A stretch of DNA of 64,000 bases from Diadema setosum (lineage: Eukaryota > Echinodermata > Echinoidea > Diadematoida > Diadematidae), in the NCBI RefSeq assembly GCF_964275005.1, contig NC_092701.1, positions 33,544,520 through 33,608,519 on the forward strand, read 5' to 3'. Position numbers and translations under genes: made by a program. The notes beneath the pieces were generated by a model that was given only the letters and a program-made list of their open reading frames with translations, did not search any database and was not told the DNA's origin. This document shows, one piece after another, positions 1 through 12,000 of this stretch; position 1 is the first letter of the stretch, and each line of letters opens with the position of its first letter.

Positions 1-35
1 AACAACCTTTTCTATTTTCTTCTCCTCTTTAACAG

Positions 36-3000
36 CTGAATGGGCTAAGGACCAGCGTCGAGTGTCAGCTGCGCTGGCAGAACCACCTTCACCCGTCCGT
101 CACGAACGGTCCCTGGTCTGTGGAGGAAGAGAGGAGGCTGGATGAGATTGTGGAGGAGCATCAGGGGCGGGACTGGAAAACCATCGCCGAAAAATTGGGA
201 GTAAGCCAGTCTTCCAAATCAAAACCTATCTTAAAAGGGGAAGTTTTCCCAGACATGCATGTGGTTTGAGTAAATGCAGCAATATTAGTAGAAGGCATCA
301 TTGACAGTTTGAGGAAAATGTGACAATCTGTTGAAAAGTTATGAATTTTGAAAGTTTTGGTGGCAACAATGCTGGATGAGAAGACTGCAGCAGTCTGTGA
401 AGTCAAAGCTTTTAACAGTGATATGAAGGAAGTATAACAAGAATGAAAGAAAATGTCATTTTTCTGGCATAATGAAGAGCAATTGGCATACTTCTTTTTC
501 AGAATACATGGGAAATTATATTACCCTTAACATTTGTCAGGAACAAGGCAAAAACAATGTGCACTTTTTATAAAAATTACATTTTGTGGAATTTTTGTTA
601 TATTTTCTTTACTTCGTTATTCTGCAGTGACATCAAGAAGTGAAGTAGTCTTCTCGTCCAGCGTTGGTGCCTTCAAAACTTAAAAGATTCATTACTTTTT
701 CAACAGATTTGTCAGAATTTCCTCAAACTTCATTTATGTGTTCTACTGATATTGCTGTATTCACTCAGTCCACATGTATGCATGGGGAAACTTCCCCTTT
801 AAATTGATTTTATGAGCAGTCAGCAAGGAACCAGGTGTAGTCCAAGACAAAATCTTGCCCTCTCCCTTCCCAATTCCATCTTATCAAGGCATTGGTGCAA
901 GGCTACAAATCAACAGCAAAAGTATCATCAGCAACAGAGGGTTTGTTTTATCTGAAGAAATAGCAGCATGTTAGAATATTTGCAATAGCTTTAAAAGGTT
1001 AGATAATGCATTGAGTTACTGAATCGCGGGATGCACTGTGCTGCTGTTTTCTTGTCGGCATTTCATAATGCAGCAGTGTAGATATTAGTATGTTTGAAAT
1101 TCAAATATCAATTTGATTGGTTGTATACTTTTCCTTTTGATTTTACAAGATACAGATGCACATCTGTAAGGTTATACTGAATCTCAAAGTTTGTATAGAT
1201 ATAGGATATAGGCCATGAAAGAGGTTGAGAAGGTGCAGTAGAAATTATCACGGTTTGTTGGGGACTACTTAAATGTTTAAATGTGTTGACAAACTGCATA
1301 ATTTCTTCTGTTCACATTCTTTCATGCATTCAGTGACTAGTTCTGTGCCGTTTCCTACCATACGCAGCTGTTGAAATACATATTTCCTTGATAATGTCTA
1401 CTTTTGTGTCAAATATGCATGAGATTGCTCCAAGGAGTACCTGTTTCAAGTCGTATTTGTGTTACTCACTTTCTTTGCCCACTAGAATGTTATATGTTAT
1501 AGCAAGAAAAACAGTTAGAGAATCCTTAATATTTTTTTTATCTTAGTATTGGGTCCATGATCATTTTCTTTTTCCCCCATTTTCATCTTTAGACTAATAG
1601 AGCTGCCTTTCAGTGCTTCACAAAGTACCAGGAGCGTGAAATATTGGCGTACACAAGACGGTAATTATCGTTGATGCCACTTCTATCCATTAAGACTCAG
1701 ATAATCTGTTGTCTTCTTTTGCCTTTAAATGCTCCGGATTTAATAGAATCTTTCAAATGTTCTTTGTGCATCTTGATGAAATGAATTCAGCTTGGCCCCT
1801 TACCATGGACGTGTGATGGCAATTTTTGTACTTGCGCCTGAAGAAGAACAAAAATTGTCATTCAAGTCCATGGTAAGGGGCAAGCAAAATGTAATCCTCT
1901 GAGGGCATGTGTCAGTAGCTGCAGTCACATTGGCAAAAGATTCGTGAAGGTTAAGATTATGCAGTCTTTGCAATCTGTGGTCCTCCATCCACACTGGCAG
2001 CCAAACTTCTCCATCTTGAAGTTCTAGTGCATGTGTGCAAGAAAGAAGAAAGAGTACACCAGCTAATAATTGTGACTTAGCAATGCACACAAGTGCATCC
2101 CATTGAGGCACCACCCAAAAACCATCGATCAGTGCCACAAACAGATGGTGGACTGGTCATGTGACAAACTTTGCAAAATTTCAGTAGTGTTCAATTATCC
2201 CTAGTTTGCCAGTGTGATGGTGGCTACTGTAACCATGTGTCAGATGTGATGTAGATGTGAAAAATATAATTTTCAGTTCTCCCTTTAAATAATTTCTTTG
2301 ACTTCATAGGATGTCTTCTAGTTGCTTTAGGATATGTCTATGTTTATAACCTCATTGCCTTAGGAAACCTCTGGGATCTTGTGCAAAATTTATAGAATTT
2401 TTTTGAAAGTCACAATAGCAGGCTAATTCCATGTTAAAAGTATGCCCATTAGACAAATATTGATAAATCTGTACTGCAATAGAAAGTTATATGGAAATAT
2501 ACCGGTGTGTTTTCTCCCAAATCTCTAGCCATAAGGTCATGATTTCATGTTCAATAACCTTGTCCTACCTTTCATATTAGTCCTTAACCCAAAAATTTGT
2601 TTTACTTTTTGTTTGTTTGCATACAGTTTTAATGTATTTCTTTTTCTTACATACTGCTCATATTCTGGCGTATTAAGACAGTCAAAGTAAAAGATATTTA
2701 TGTGTGTTGATTTTCTTCTGTTTGAGTGTGGAGTTATGGAGTGCAGGAAAGTATGTTGTCTTGAAACTGAATAAATTTTTTTATCATCCAAATCTTTACT
2801 TTCTGCTATGCTGTCCAGACCTTTCACTAGGGAAGAGGATGCCCTTCTCACGGAGCTGGTCAGACGATTCCGGATTGGATCTCAGATTCACTTCAACAAA
2901 GGTACAGTAGGGAGCAGTTTTGTAACTACAAAACTTATGCTGTGTTTACACCATGTTCCCGGCGACCACGGCAGCCCTGTTTGCTCGAAACGTAATGCAC

Positions 3001-6000
3001 CATGGGTAGATTGGATATTCTCCTGTTTTTTCCCTCAGTATTCTAGTCTTGGTTGTTCCAGTCCTCGCTCCGGTGAACATGTAGCTTTCAGATGTCAGAC
3101 AGCGTCTGGTCAGGCTAGACTACATAATATTTCCATTGTGTCCCACTACGAACTGCCTCCAAGTTTTGTTATGACCTGTTATATACTGTCACGCTTTGTT
3201 GCCTTCACTCCATTTTATTACAGCCTACAAGGTTTCTCATAAGCAATGGGACTGCTGTGGCAACTTTTTTGACAGTCGAAAAATCAGACATTTTACATTT
3301 TCATTTTCTTCTTGAGAACCCCATGACCGATTTTCACCAAACTTGGCAGGTAGCATCCCTAGGAAGATACGCTTATCTCAATATGTTCAAATGGGCACCA
3401 TGCCCCACCTGGGGTCCCCCAGGGAGCCCAAACCCCCAAAATTAAGAAATCTTTAAAAATCTTCTCTAGAACCAGAAGTGATAGAGCTCAATTAATACTA
3501 TGAGTTATGACATTGATGACTGTAGTTTCAAGTTTGTTCATGGTGGAATTAGGGGTGCCCCTCTTGGGAACGAGGGGAGGGGTGGTGAAGATTCTGTACA
3601 TAATGGCCTATGGTTCCCTGAAAGGTACAGCAATATTGCTCTCATTTCAATAAACAACTTTCTAAATAATGTAAGATTGCCCACTGCATGTTAATTTTTT
3701 GTCTATTATAAGTTATGTTTATTTAATAGCCTATTCACCTGTTGAAGACGAGTCCCGAGTATACTCGGTCAGTTGTCTTTGGGAAACGTATGTTGTCGCA
3801 AAATCAGAGAGAATGGTGTAAGAGAATGGTGTATCACAGAAGTACTTCTGGCATGCTTCTGTTGACCTTTGACCTCTTTCAAATTACATAATCATATATC
3901 CTATATGGATACAAGAAAATATTTAACTGTGAAAATAAAATGGACAGGCGGTTTTAGGCATTTTATGGAGTAATTAGACGGGTGGTTTCCAGCATTTCGG
4001 TGACTATAGGGTGAAGTCGGGACTAATGTATGTAATGCTGATGTGTATCAAGAACTTGCCATCTCTTTGAATGTTCTTTTGACCACAGTGGCCTATTTCA
4101 TGGATCAGAGAGACAGAAGAAAGATTCATGAACGATGGATCAAGAAGTTGGACCCGAGGTGCAGGTCGGGATTCTGGACAAGAGAAGAGGACGAGGTAAA
4201 GTCTGACCGTTGACTTGCAGCAAATAGTAAAGGCCATGGTAGGACCCTCTGTTTTGAGTCAGTCAGTGTCACAATAAATTTTGAAAGTGCTGTTTTACTA
4301 GTGGTTTCACCAATCATGCCCTGAAGCGAGACTGGCTAGGGGGAATCATGGAAGATACTCCAGTCTCATGAATGGACTTGATTGAAGCATTGGAGACCTT
4401 CCCTTATATGTTAGGTATTGTTGGTCCTTCTTTACTTTGAGAAGAAATGCAAAGCAGCAGTCATGTACGTTTGTGCCTCCATATATTATCATGTACTGGA
4501 TGAGAAATTCATGTTAGGATATACTGGGTGTTTTGCTCTGGCAGTGTCTGCGGAAAGGCTTGGAGCAGCATGGACTCAAGTGGTACAAGGTGGCACAAGA
4601 AGTGGAAGGCAGATCGTCAGCACAGTGCCGTGACAGGTGGGAGACCACAGCCGCATTACAGGGGCATTCCACATGATTTTCATAATTTCACATCATGTAG
4701 TACATAAATCAGGGAGGTGTTACACAGATGGAGTGGCAACTCTTCATAATTCATGCAAACACATGTTTTTTTTTTGGGGGGGGGGGGGAGGGGGGTTGAA
4801 TCAACTCCCCCTCAACATTTTTGGTGACTATTCCGCCACGCAAAATTTTTTGACCGTGCCGTTTGCTGACTTTTTACTTTTAAGTCTCGCGCATATTTTG
4901 ACACCATTTTTGCGAAAATCGTGCATACCGTTGCGACGCTGCATGACCTTTTATATATGCCTGTCAGACTGAAAATGGCTCAAAAACGTGATTTTGTGTG
5001 TAAAGTCTATGCAAATGGAGGTTTCTCACCTTATTCATAAAGGCTGAAATCAATTGATTTTAGCATAATTATGCTTGGAAAAGGTTCTGTCATAAATTTT
5101 GCAGAAAAAAAAATGATAAAAGAAAAGTTTGAAAAACAAAGAACTACATAAGAAATTCATAAAATAATAAAATACATAAGAAATTAAGTTTGATACCGGA
5201 TTTTTTTTTCAAGTACACTGTTAGGAATACTACAAAGAATGTTATCACCAAAAATTAGGATTCTAGGAGCTTTACTTTCTGATTTAGAGCAAAATGTATG
5301 ATTTTATGCATATATTAGCATAATTGATTAGTATAATGAAAATTTTCATTTCTTTTTGTATAATGTGGTAGATTACACCACAGGTAATGCATGTGCAAAT
5401 TTTCATGGCGATTGCGCGATCGACGGCCAAGATCTTGGGGGGGGGGGGGTTGAATCAACCCCCCAAAGATTTGTCTATCTAAAAATGAAATAAGGTTTGT
5501 AATTCTGAGGGTTCATTAGTATGCACTTTCTGTGCATTTTCAAATTATCAAAATGAACCTTATTTGATTTTGAATGAACAACCCTTATTTCACTTTTGGA
5601 TTAACAAACCTTTGGAATAGTTAATCTTCAGAATAAGAAATTTTTGGAATAACGCCACAAATGTTCAGATTTATGAACCCTATTTCATTTTTCGAATAAT
5701 TAACTTGTAGGTATAGGGAGATTCTATGTTTTGGGGTATTGAACTTTTGAAATAATGATCATCACACATTTTATCAACTCAGGTCTACATCCTTCTTCTG
5801 TGTTTTGTCATTTCTGTGTGTTCATCTACTTAAGCTAATGATTGAAATGGGTGTTGTGTACAAAGAAAATTCGGTGTTGATTTTAAAAAAAATCTTTCTT
5901 GATGCTCTTGTCCAGGTGGCTGTACACCCTGAACCCAGGGAACAGAAAAGGACGGTACACCCTTAAAGAAGATCTCATCCTTCTCGAATCGGTGAAGCAG

Positions 6001-9000
6001 TATGGTGTTGGTAAGTGAAAGCCCTTCAATTTGCCTTCCCCATTTAATCTTAATTTTTTTTTTTTTAAGGAAGTTTTTACCTCATAGACACAATTTAACC
6101 ATCCTTTAATTATATACAACCTCATTTTAGACAATTAGCTGCCATGAGCTGTTCATCCACTTTGCTGATTTCCTCTTGAATCAGTGTATCCTTGCTTTAC
6201 TATCTAACTTTCGACTTGGCTTTGGAATCCATGCTGTCACTCTTCCCTCATATTAAGAATTGACTTGTGTTAAAGCTTAAGTAGTTATTCTAGAGCAGGT
6301 CAAGAAAATGTTGTGATTTCGTTGGTCAAGACCTCTATGTTGGTTTTTGCTGGCTGCACATTGCAGCCACTATTAACAAGTTATCATGCAAGAGCTTGCA
6401 TACTTAAGCGAGCATTCACAAGTTCAGTTAAAAGAGATGCCTAGTGGCTAGCTAACCGTGCATCTAGTAAATTTATGTTGCGTCCAGTTATTACTGGATG
6501 TATGTCTGGAAGTTAAGGATACACGGCATGCATCCATGGCTAACCAAGAGGAAGTGCATCCAGTAAATTTGCTATTGGGCTACATGATAAAAAAATGGAT
6601 TTCTGGTGAAAAATCTGTCCCCTGTTCTGTAAAACAGATGATGCACATGTCTTTACATATGACAGTAGGAATAGTGTGCATATGGTTACTATGAACTCTA
6701 GCCTAAACTCACTCAGCTTTGCCTCATAGTTACCTTACATACACAATTCTTACTGACACGCTCAGACCTGAGCATTATTTCTATATTATGGTATGGCCCC
6801 CTGAAGTAACTACACTTTATAAGTAAAGAAGCTCTCCTAGTTTGGTCACTCATCTGGAGATGTTTTCAGTGTAAGTTTTATCAAAATTCTTTGAACGTTT
6901 TTGCAGTGTGAACATTTTGATGCCTACAAGGCAATCAAAGAGACGGTGACATAGCTTGATCTTGTAATTAATCTAGCCACCGTACATGCATGGACATAAT
7001 ATGCCTAGTCCTGCATGTAAATGGTTATTCATTTGTGCTTGACATAAAATTGAGTTTATATCACAACTATTCAATAGAATGTTGTTTGCACTGAATGGTC
7101 AGTGCCTGGATGTTTGGTCTCACAGAACACTTTGGAGACGTGATCACCGAGGAGTTCTTTTGTCAGTTTGAATCTCCATCAGCAACATGTTATTGTTGCT
7201 TTTTCACCTGTCTCAATTAGGTTGCTGGGTGCAGGCAGCTAGAGCACTTAGCCAGTTCTGCACAAGGACACCAAATTCAGTTCTACATCGATTCAACAAC
7301 ATGGTAAGCCTGAACATTAAAATAAAAAGAGGATAATGAAAAGGAGGATAATGAAATAGATGGTGAATAGGATATTTCAATTTATTCATTCTCCTCCTGT
7401 CTGATGTGTCACATGGATCATTTTAGTGCTACATAATCATTATGTTGTGAAGCTAATGCCCTAGAAGATAATTTATATAAAGGCTGTGGTGCACATTGAT
7501 TTATGGAGTTCATGATGTATGCTGGAGCTGAAGTCCAAACTTTAGATGCCCTATTTTCTTTGTGTAAGTGTGAGTGCCAAGTTTCTGTGTGTTTACTTAC
7601 TTAGGATTCATGTGTTGCATTTACAAAGACACAAGTAAACATGATTCTTTATTGAGCCCTTGGTGCATCATGATGGATAAATGTAATGGTAATTGTATAA
7701 AAGGCTGTTGGTGATTTATGCACACACTTTTTGTTCTGAGAAAAGGCTGATGTTGCCAAAGCAGAATTGTTTATATTTCAGACGTGTCTGTGTTTTTCCA
7801 TACATTGTATGCAAGTTGAAGATGTAACGACTGATTGCTGTTCCCATTCAATGCCCAAAACAAAGTATCAACAACAACAACAACACGGATTGAATTTATT
7901 GTGTTTTTTTTCCCCCCTTCCAAATAAGTGATTGTGTCTGTAATTTCTCTTTTTGTTCCCAGTTCCAAAACTTCTTCAAGAATGTGAAAGGCATCAGTCT
8001 GAGGGAGGGGACATCCTTTGACCTGCTGCGGGAGATGCCGTTGGAGAAAATCTTGGATGAGATGCTGGAATATCGGAAGAGCCAAGGAGAAAGGAAGGTA
8101 AAATCTCTTTTGGTATCATATCTCTGTAAAAGAGGACATAGGCAATGTTATGTGTCTTCTTTTGGTACATTTGTTATGTTATTCTATTTCTTCTTCAAAA
8201 TTTGGTTTAATGTTGTTGTAGAGAATACCAGAAAAAAAGATAAGGATTTTATATCATTTTCATGATGTACATCCTTGTTGGAAGCAGTACGAAATTTGTC
8301 CTTGTAGCAATTAATATATCTCTCCAGAATGGTGTAAAGACAACAGTGTCGGTGCATCATTCCAGTACATTGTTAAGTGTGACATGTTCTGATAGAGAAC
8401 ACTTGGTAGGTCCCTGTCACATACACATATGCATGTTAAAGCTTGAGAAAAGTAACAAATAAACAAACAAACAAACAAACAAACAAACAAACAATGAGCC
8501 CTGAACATGTGAGCTTACTTTTCACCTTGTTAGTTTTGGCGCTCAAAGGGAAACGTACCCTCACCCTTCCAACTTGTCTTGTACTTGTCTCTCCTTGGCC
8601 TCGTCAGAACTCAGAAAAGGTGGATAAGAAATACCAAGAGCTGTACAAGAGCCGGCGTGCCCGTACCCTGCCCAGCCCCATGGGGAGAAAGAATGATGGT
8701 AGGAGGTGTGTGCAGAATGTGGATGAGAAGCTGCTTGCTGCCCTCAAGCCAATCGGATGGGCCAATCCAACTCCTGGTGCCTGCAAAAAATATGCTGGTA
8801 ATTTAAAGAGGAAGAAGTCGTTGTTGGTTCAAGGGGACAGGGGAGTTCGAGCGCTCTAAAGTGAACCAAAGCGAACTGAATCACAGCGTACCGTACGTAA
8901 TTGTACCAGATTTAGAGCGTTCGATCGCTCTGTGGAGAAAGCGTACCTCATGAGTTATTTTTAGGGGAGGCATGCATTTTGTAGCAACATGTTCATTCAT

Positions 9001-12000
9001 CTGGAACACTTAACTAATTACAGATGTCCCAAACAAAGAGAATAAACTCTTTGTATTATGACGTATGTGCATGTTGTGCGCATTCTCACATACAAACTTT
9101 TGGTACACGTTTGGTACCATTTTGGAGCACATAGGGAAGTGGTCCACTTCTGACTCAGTTTCGCTCAGTACGATACACTTTAGGAGCATTCAAGCGCTCA
9201 TCTGGCGCAGTTACCGTATGTTACAGTTTGCTTTAGGAGAGCGCTCGAACGCACCTTTTGTTAATATTATGTAACTTCTTACTCTAAGGAGTTTGAGCTT
9301 GGTCCCATTACTATCAAATTCTGCTATACCTGGATGTGGTATGTTCTGGTAACAAGTTCTGATACATGATGTCATATGTTATAAGCATTTATCAGCAAGT
9401 GAATATGCAGAGGTAACAATATAGAAAACAGTGATCATCACGTGGCGAAATTCTACAAGAAACATTGTGACCTTAAATTTACTTTGTTGACCAGCCATTG
9501 CAAGATAAATGGGTTCATGGTCAGTAAGGCAGCAGAAATGTCACCAATGCCATAGGGATATTTCATTAAGAATTGTGTCAGTGATTTTCACTGGCAAATT
9601 TGCTCTCAGCCAATCAGATGTAAGGATTTCAGTAGCTTAAAACAGTCATCTGTTAGCTGACAAGTTCCCTCAAGCGCTGCCCAGATTGTTAACGGTACAA
9701 TAATCGAGCAATGCATTGCTGTCAGTTTGAAGTGTGAGTGTGGCCATTGAGGCCACTTATTCAGCAAAATAAGACTTAAAATTATATCACATTGGCATTT
9801 ACTATAACAGTCAGACAGCCCTTAATTTCAAAAAGTGATATTTAGTAAAGATTTATGTACATGAATTTGAGATTTTCTCAACACCTCATCTTATTAGCAT
9901 TTGTTGCTGTATGATAATGTCTTTTGAAAGTGTACAAACGGTAAAGATCCACATACTCCCTATTCATGTTATGTTCTAATGAACCTGCTACCAGTCTCTT
10001 TTTTACTCTATGACTGAAACGTGAAGTTTCAACGGCTAGAGTCTGGTGCATGCTATTAGTATGTTCTGAACACAAACTGTTTGAATTCTGACCTGAGACT
10101 TGTCTCCTTTTCATGATTCTTTCATCCATCTTTGTTTTGCAGCAAGCAAAAAGAAGCAGCGACAGGAACTTCGGGAGCGAATCCTAGAGATCATCATGAA
10201 GGTGAGACATCCAACTCTTTCAGGAAAACTCATCAAAAAATAACATTAAAGAACAAAACCATGTTCGAATCTTCAAGGGGTCTCTGGAAATATTCTGCCA
10301 ACCTTACCTTGCCATACAGTGCACTCCCATTTTAACGAACATGGTAATAACGAAATTTCAGACATAGTGAAGTAAAATTCAGGGCCATATATATTTGTCT
10401 ACATATTTTTATACACTCTATTTGTTCAGGTATAACAAAATTTTGTTATAACAAAAGAAAACTGCCAGTCTTGAGGACTTTGTTACAGCTGTAGTGTGGC
10501 CAAATGCTACCAGGGATGTATTACTTTCAAGTTTAGAATCAAATGTAGCTAGATTTGTTCGTGATCAGATGCTTTTATTTGGCCAATCAGGTGGTCATCA
10601 TGAAATTTATATCATATCATTTCTCAGGATCGCAACTGATTGACAAAAATAATTGCCTTTCATCGACATATGTAAATAAGCACCTGTTAGCCAGTGTTTT
10701 AGTAGTAGTCATTAAAAAAAAAATAATAATAATGATTATGGGCATACACTCTCGGGTCGGACTATAACCAACAATCTCCTGATAACTGCACAGGCGAAAT
10801 ATCCACTAGACTACAGAGCTTTTGCCCAACAGATATTGCTGGTTCTGATCCTTAATAGCAGCAGGTATTGTTTGTTTATTCAAATTAATGAATTCTTGCA
10901 TGGAGTTATGAATTGCTGCTTTGAGGTGTTTTCATTGCAACTGATTGACAAATTGCCCTTCATCGACGTAAATGAGCACCTTTGTTGAATAGATAAGCAG
11001 TACCAACTGCTATGGATGACCAGAACCAGCACTAGCTGTCAGGCGGAAGCTCAGTAGTCTATTTGATATGATGCATTTCTCATCAGGACAACCTGTGTAT
11101 GTGTACCATTTTCGTGGCTACATTCGTGGCTACTTCTAAAATATTGAATAATTAGTGCCTATTCATGTAGATGAAAAGGAGTTTGTTAATCAATTGACGT
11201 AAAAATGCAAGAATTAATTGATTTCAGCATTTGTCAGGATTTCCAATGATCTCATCCGATTGTGCCATCCTCCAATTAAGCATCAAAATGTTCAGACAAA
11301 GTATGCATATACAAAAGAGATGTTAGCCAATTTGGAATTGTGATGTTGATTGCTGTCAAAATTAATTTTGGTGGTTTTCCCTGCCAGGCTTTGGCTATCA
11401 ACATGGAGGGCAGAGATGATGTCATTGCATCCATGGCCAATCGTGAAGGGGTCTCACTGAAGTCAAAGAGTAAAGCAAAATCAGCTTCCTCATCTAAGGG
11501 CAAGTCGTCATCCGGAACTAAATCAGCTGTTGTGCACTGTAAAGAAGAAGAGGAAGATGACGATGAGGGCGATGATGAGTGCACAATCTTGGATCAGCTG
11601 ATGAACAATGATAATCTGTTTTCTGATGTATGGAAGAACCAGAGTGATGAATCCAAAAAGCAAACCGAGAAGGGTCCTTTAGAATCAGGTCCGGCAGAAT
11701 CAGGTCCACCTACCAGGTCTGCCCCAAAGCTTGAGAAAGTGGATTGCATGCCTACAGTGTCTGCGGTGATAAACAGGCCAAAGACAGTCAGAATGAAACT
11801 GGAGCACAGACGCACAGAGAGAGCATTCGGTAAAGGCGCCATATCAGTTCCAGGACAGGGATACCTTGTACCCTTAAACAATTACCTCAATCAATTCGGT
11901 GTTCCAAGATCTCCCTTCTTATCAACCATGCATGCGCCCACTTCAACTTCAGTGCAAGCGCCTCTTGTTCAAGGACTTACCCAAACTGAAGGTCTCACTG

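Noticed and set aside
1800-2138. 112 aa minus-strand frame
   Set aside because: It lies on a hairpin and a diverged MITE in a SNAPC4 intron and lacks any recognisable domain.
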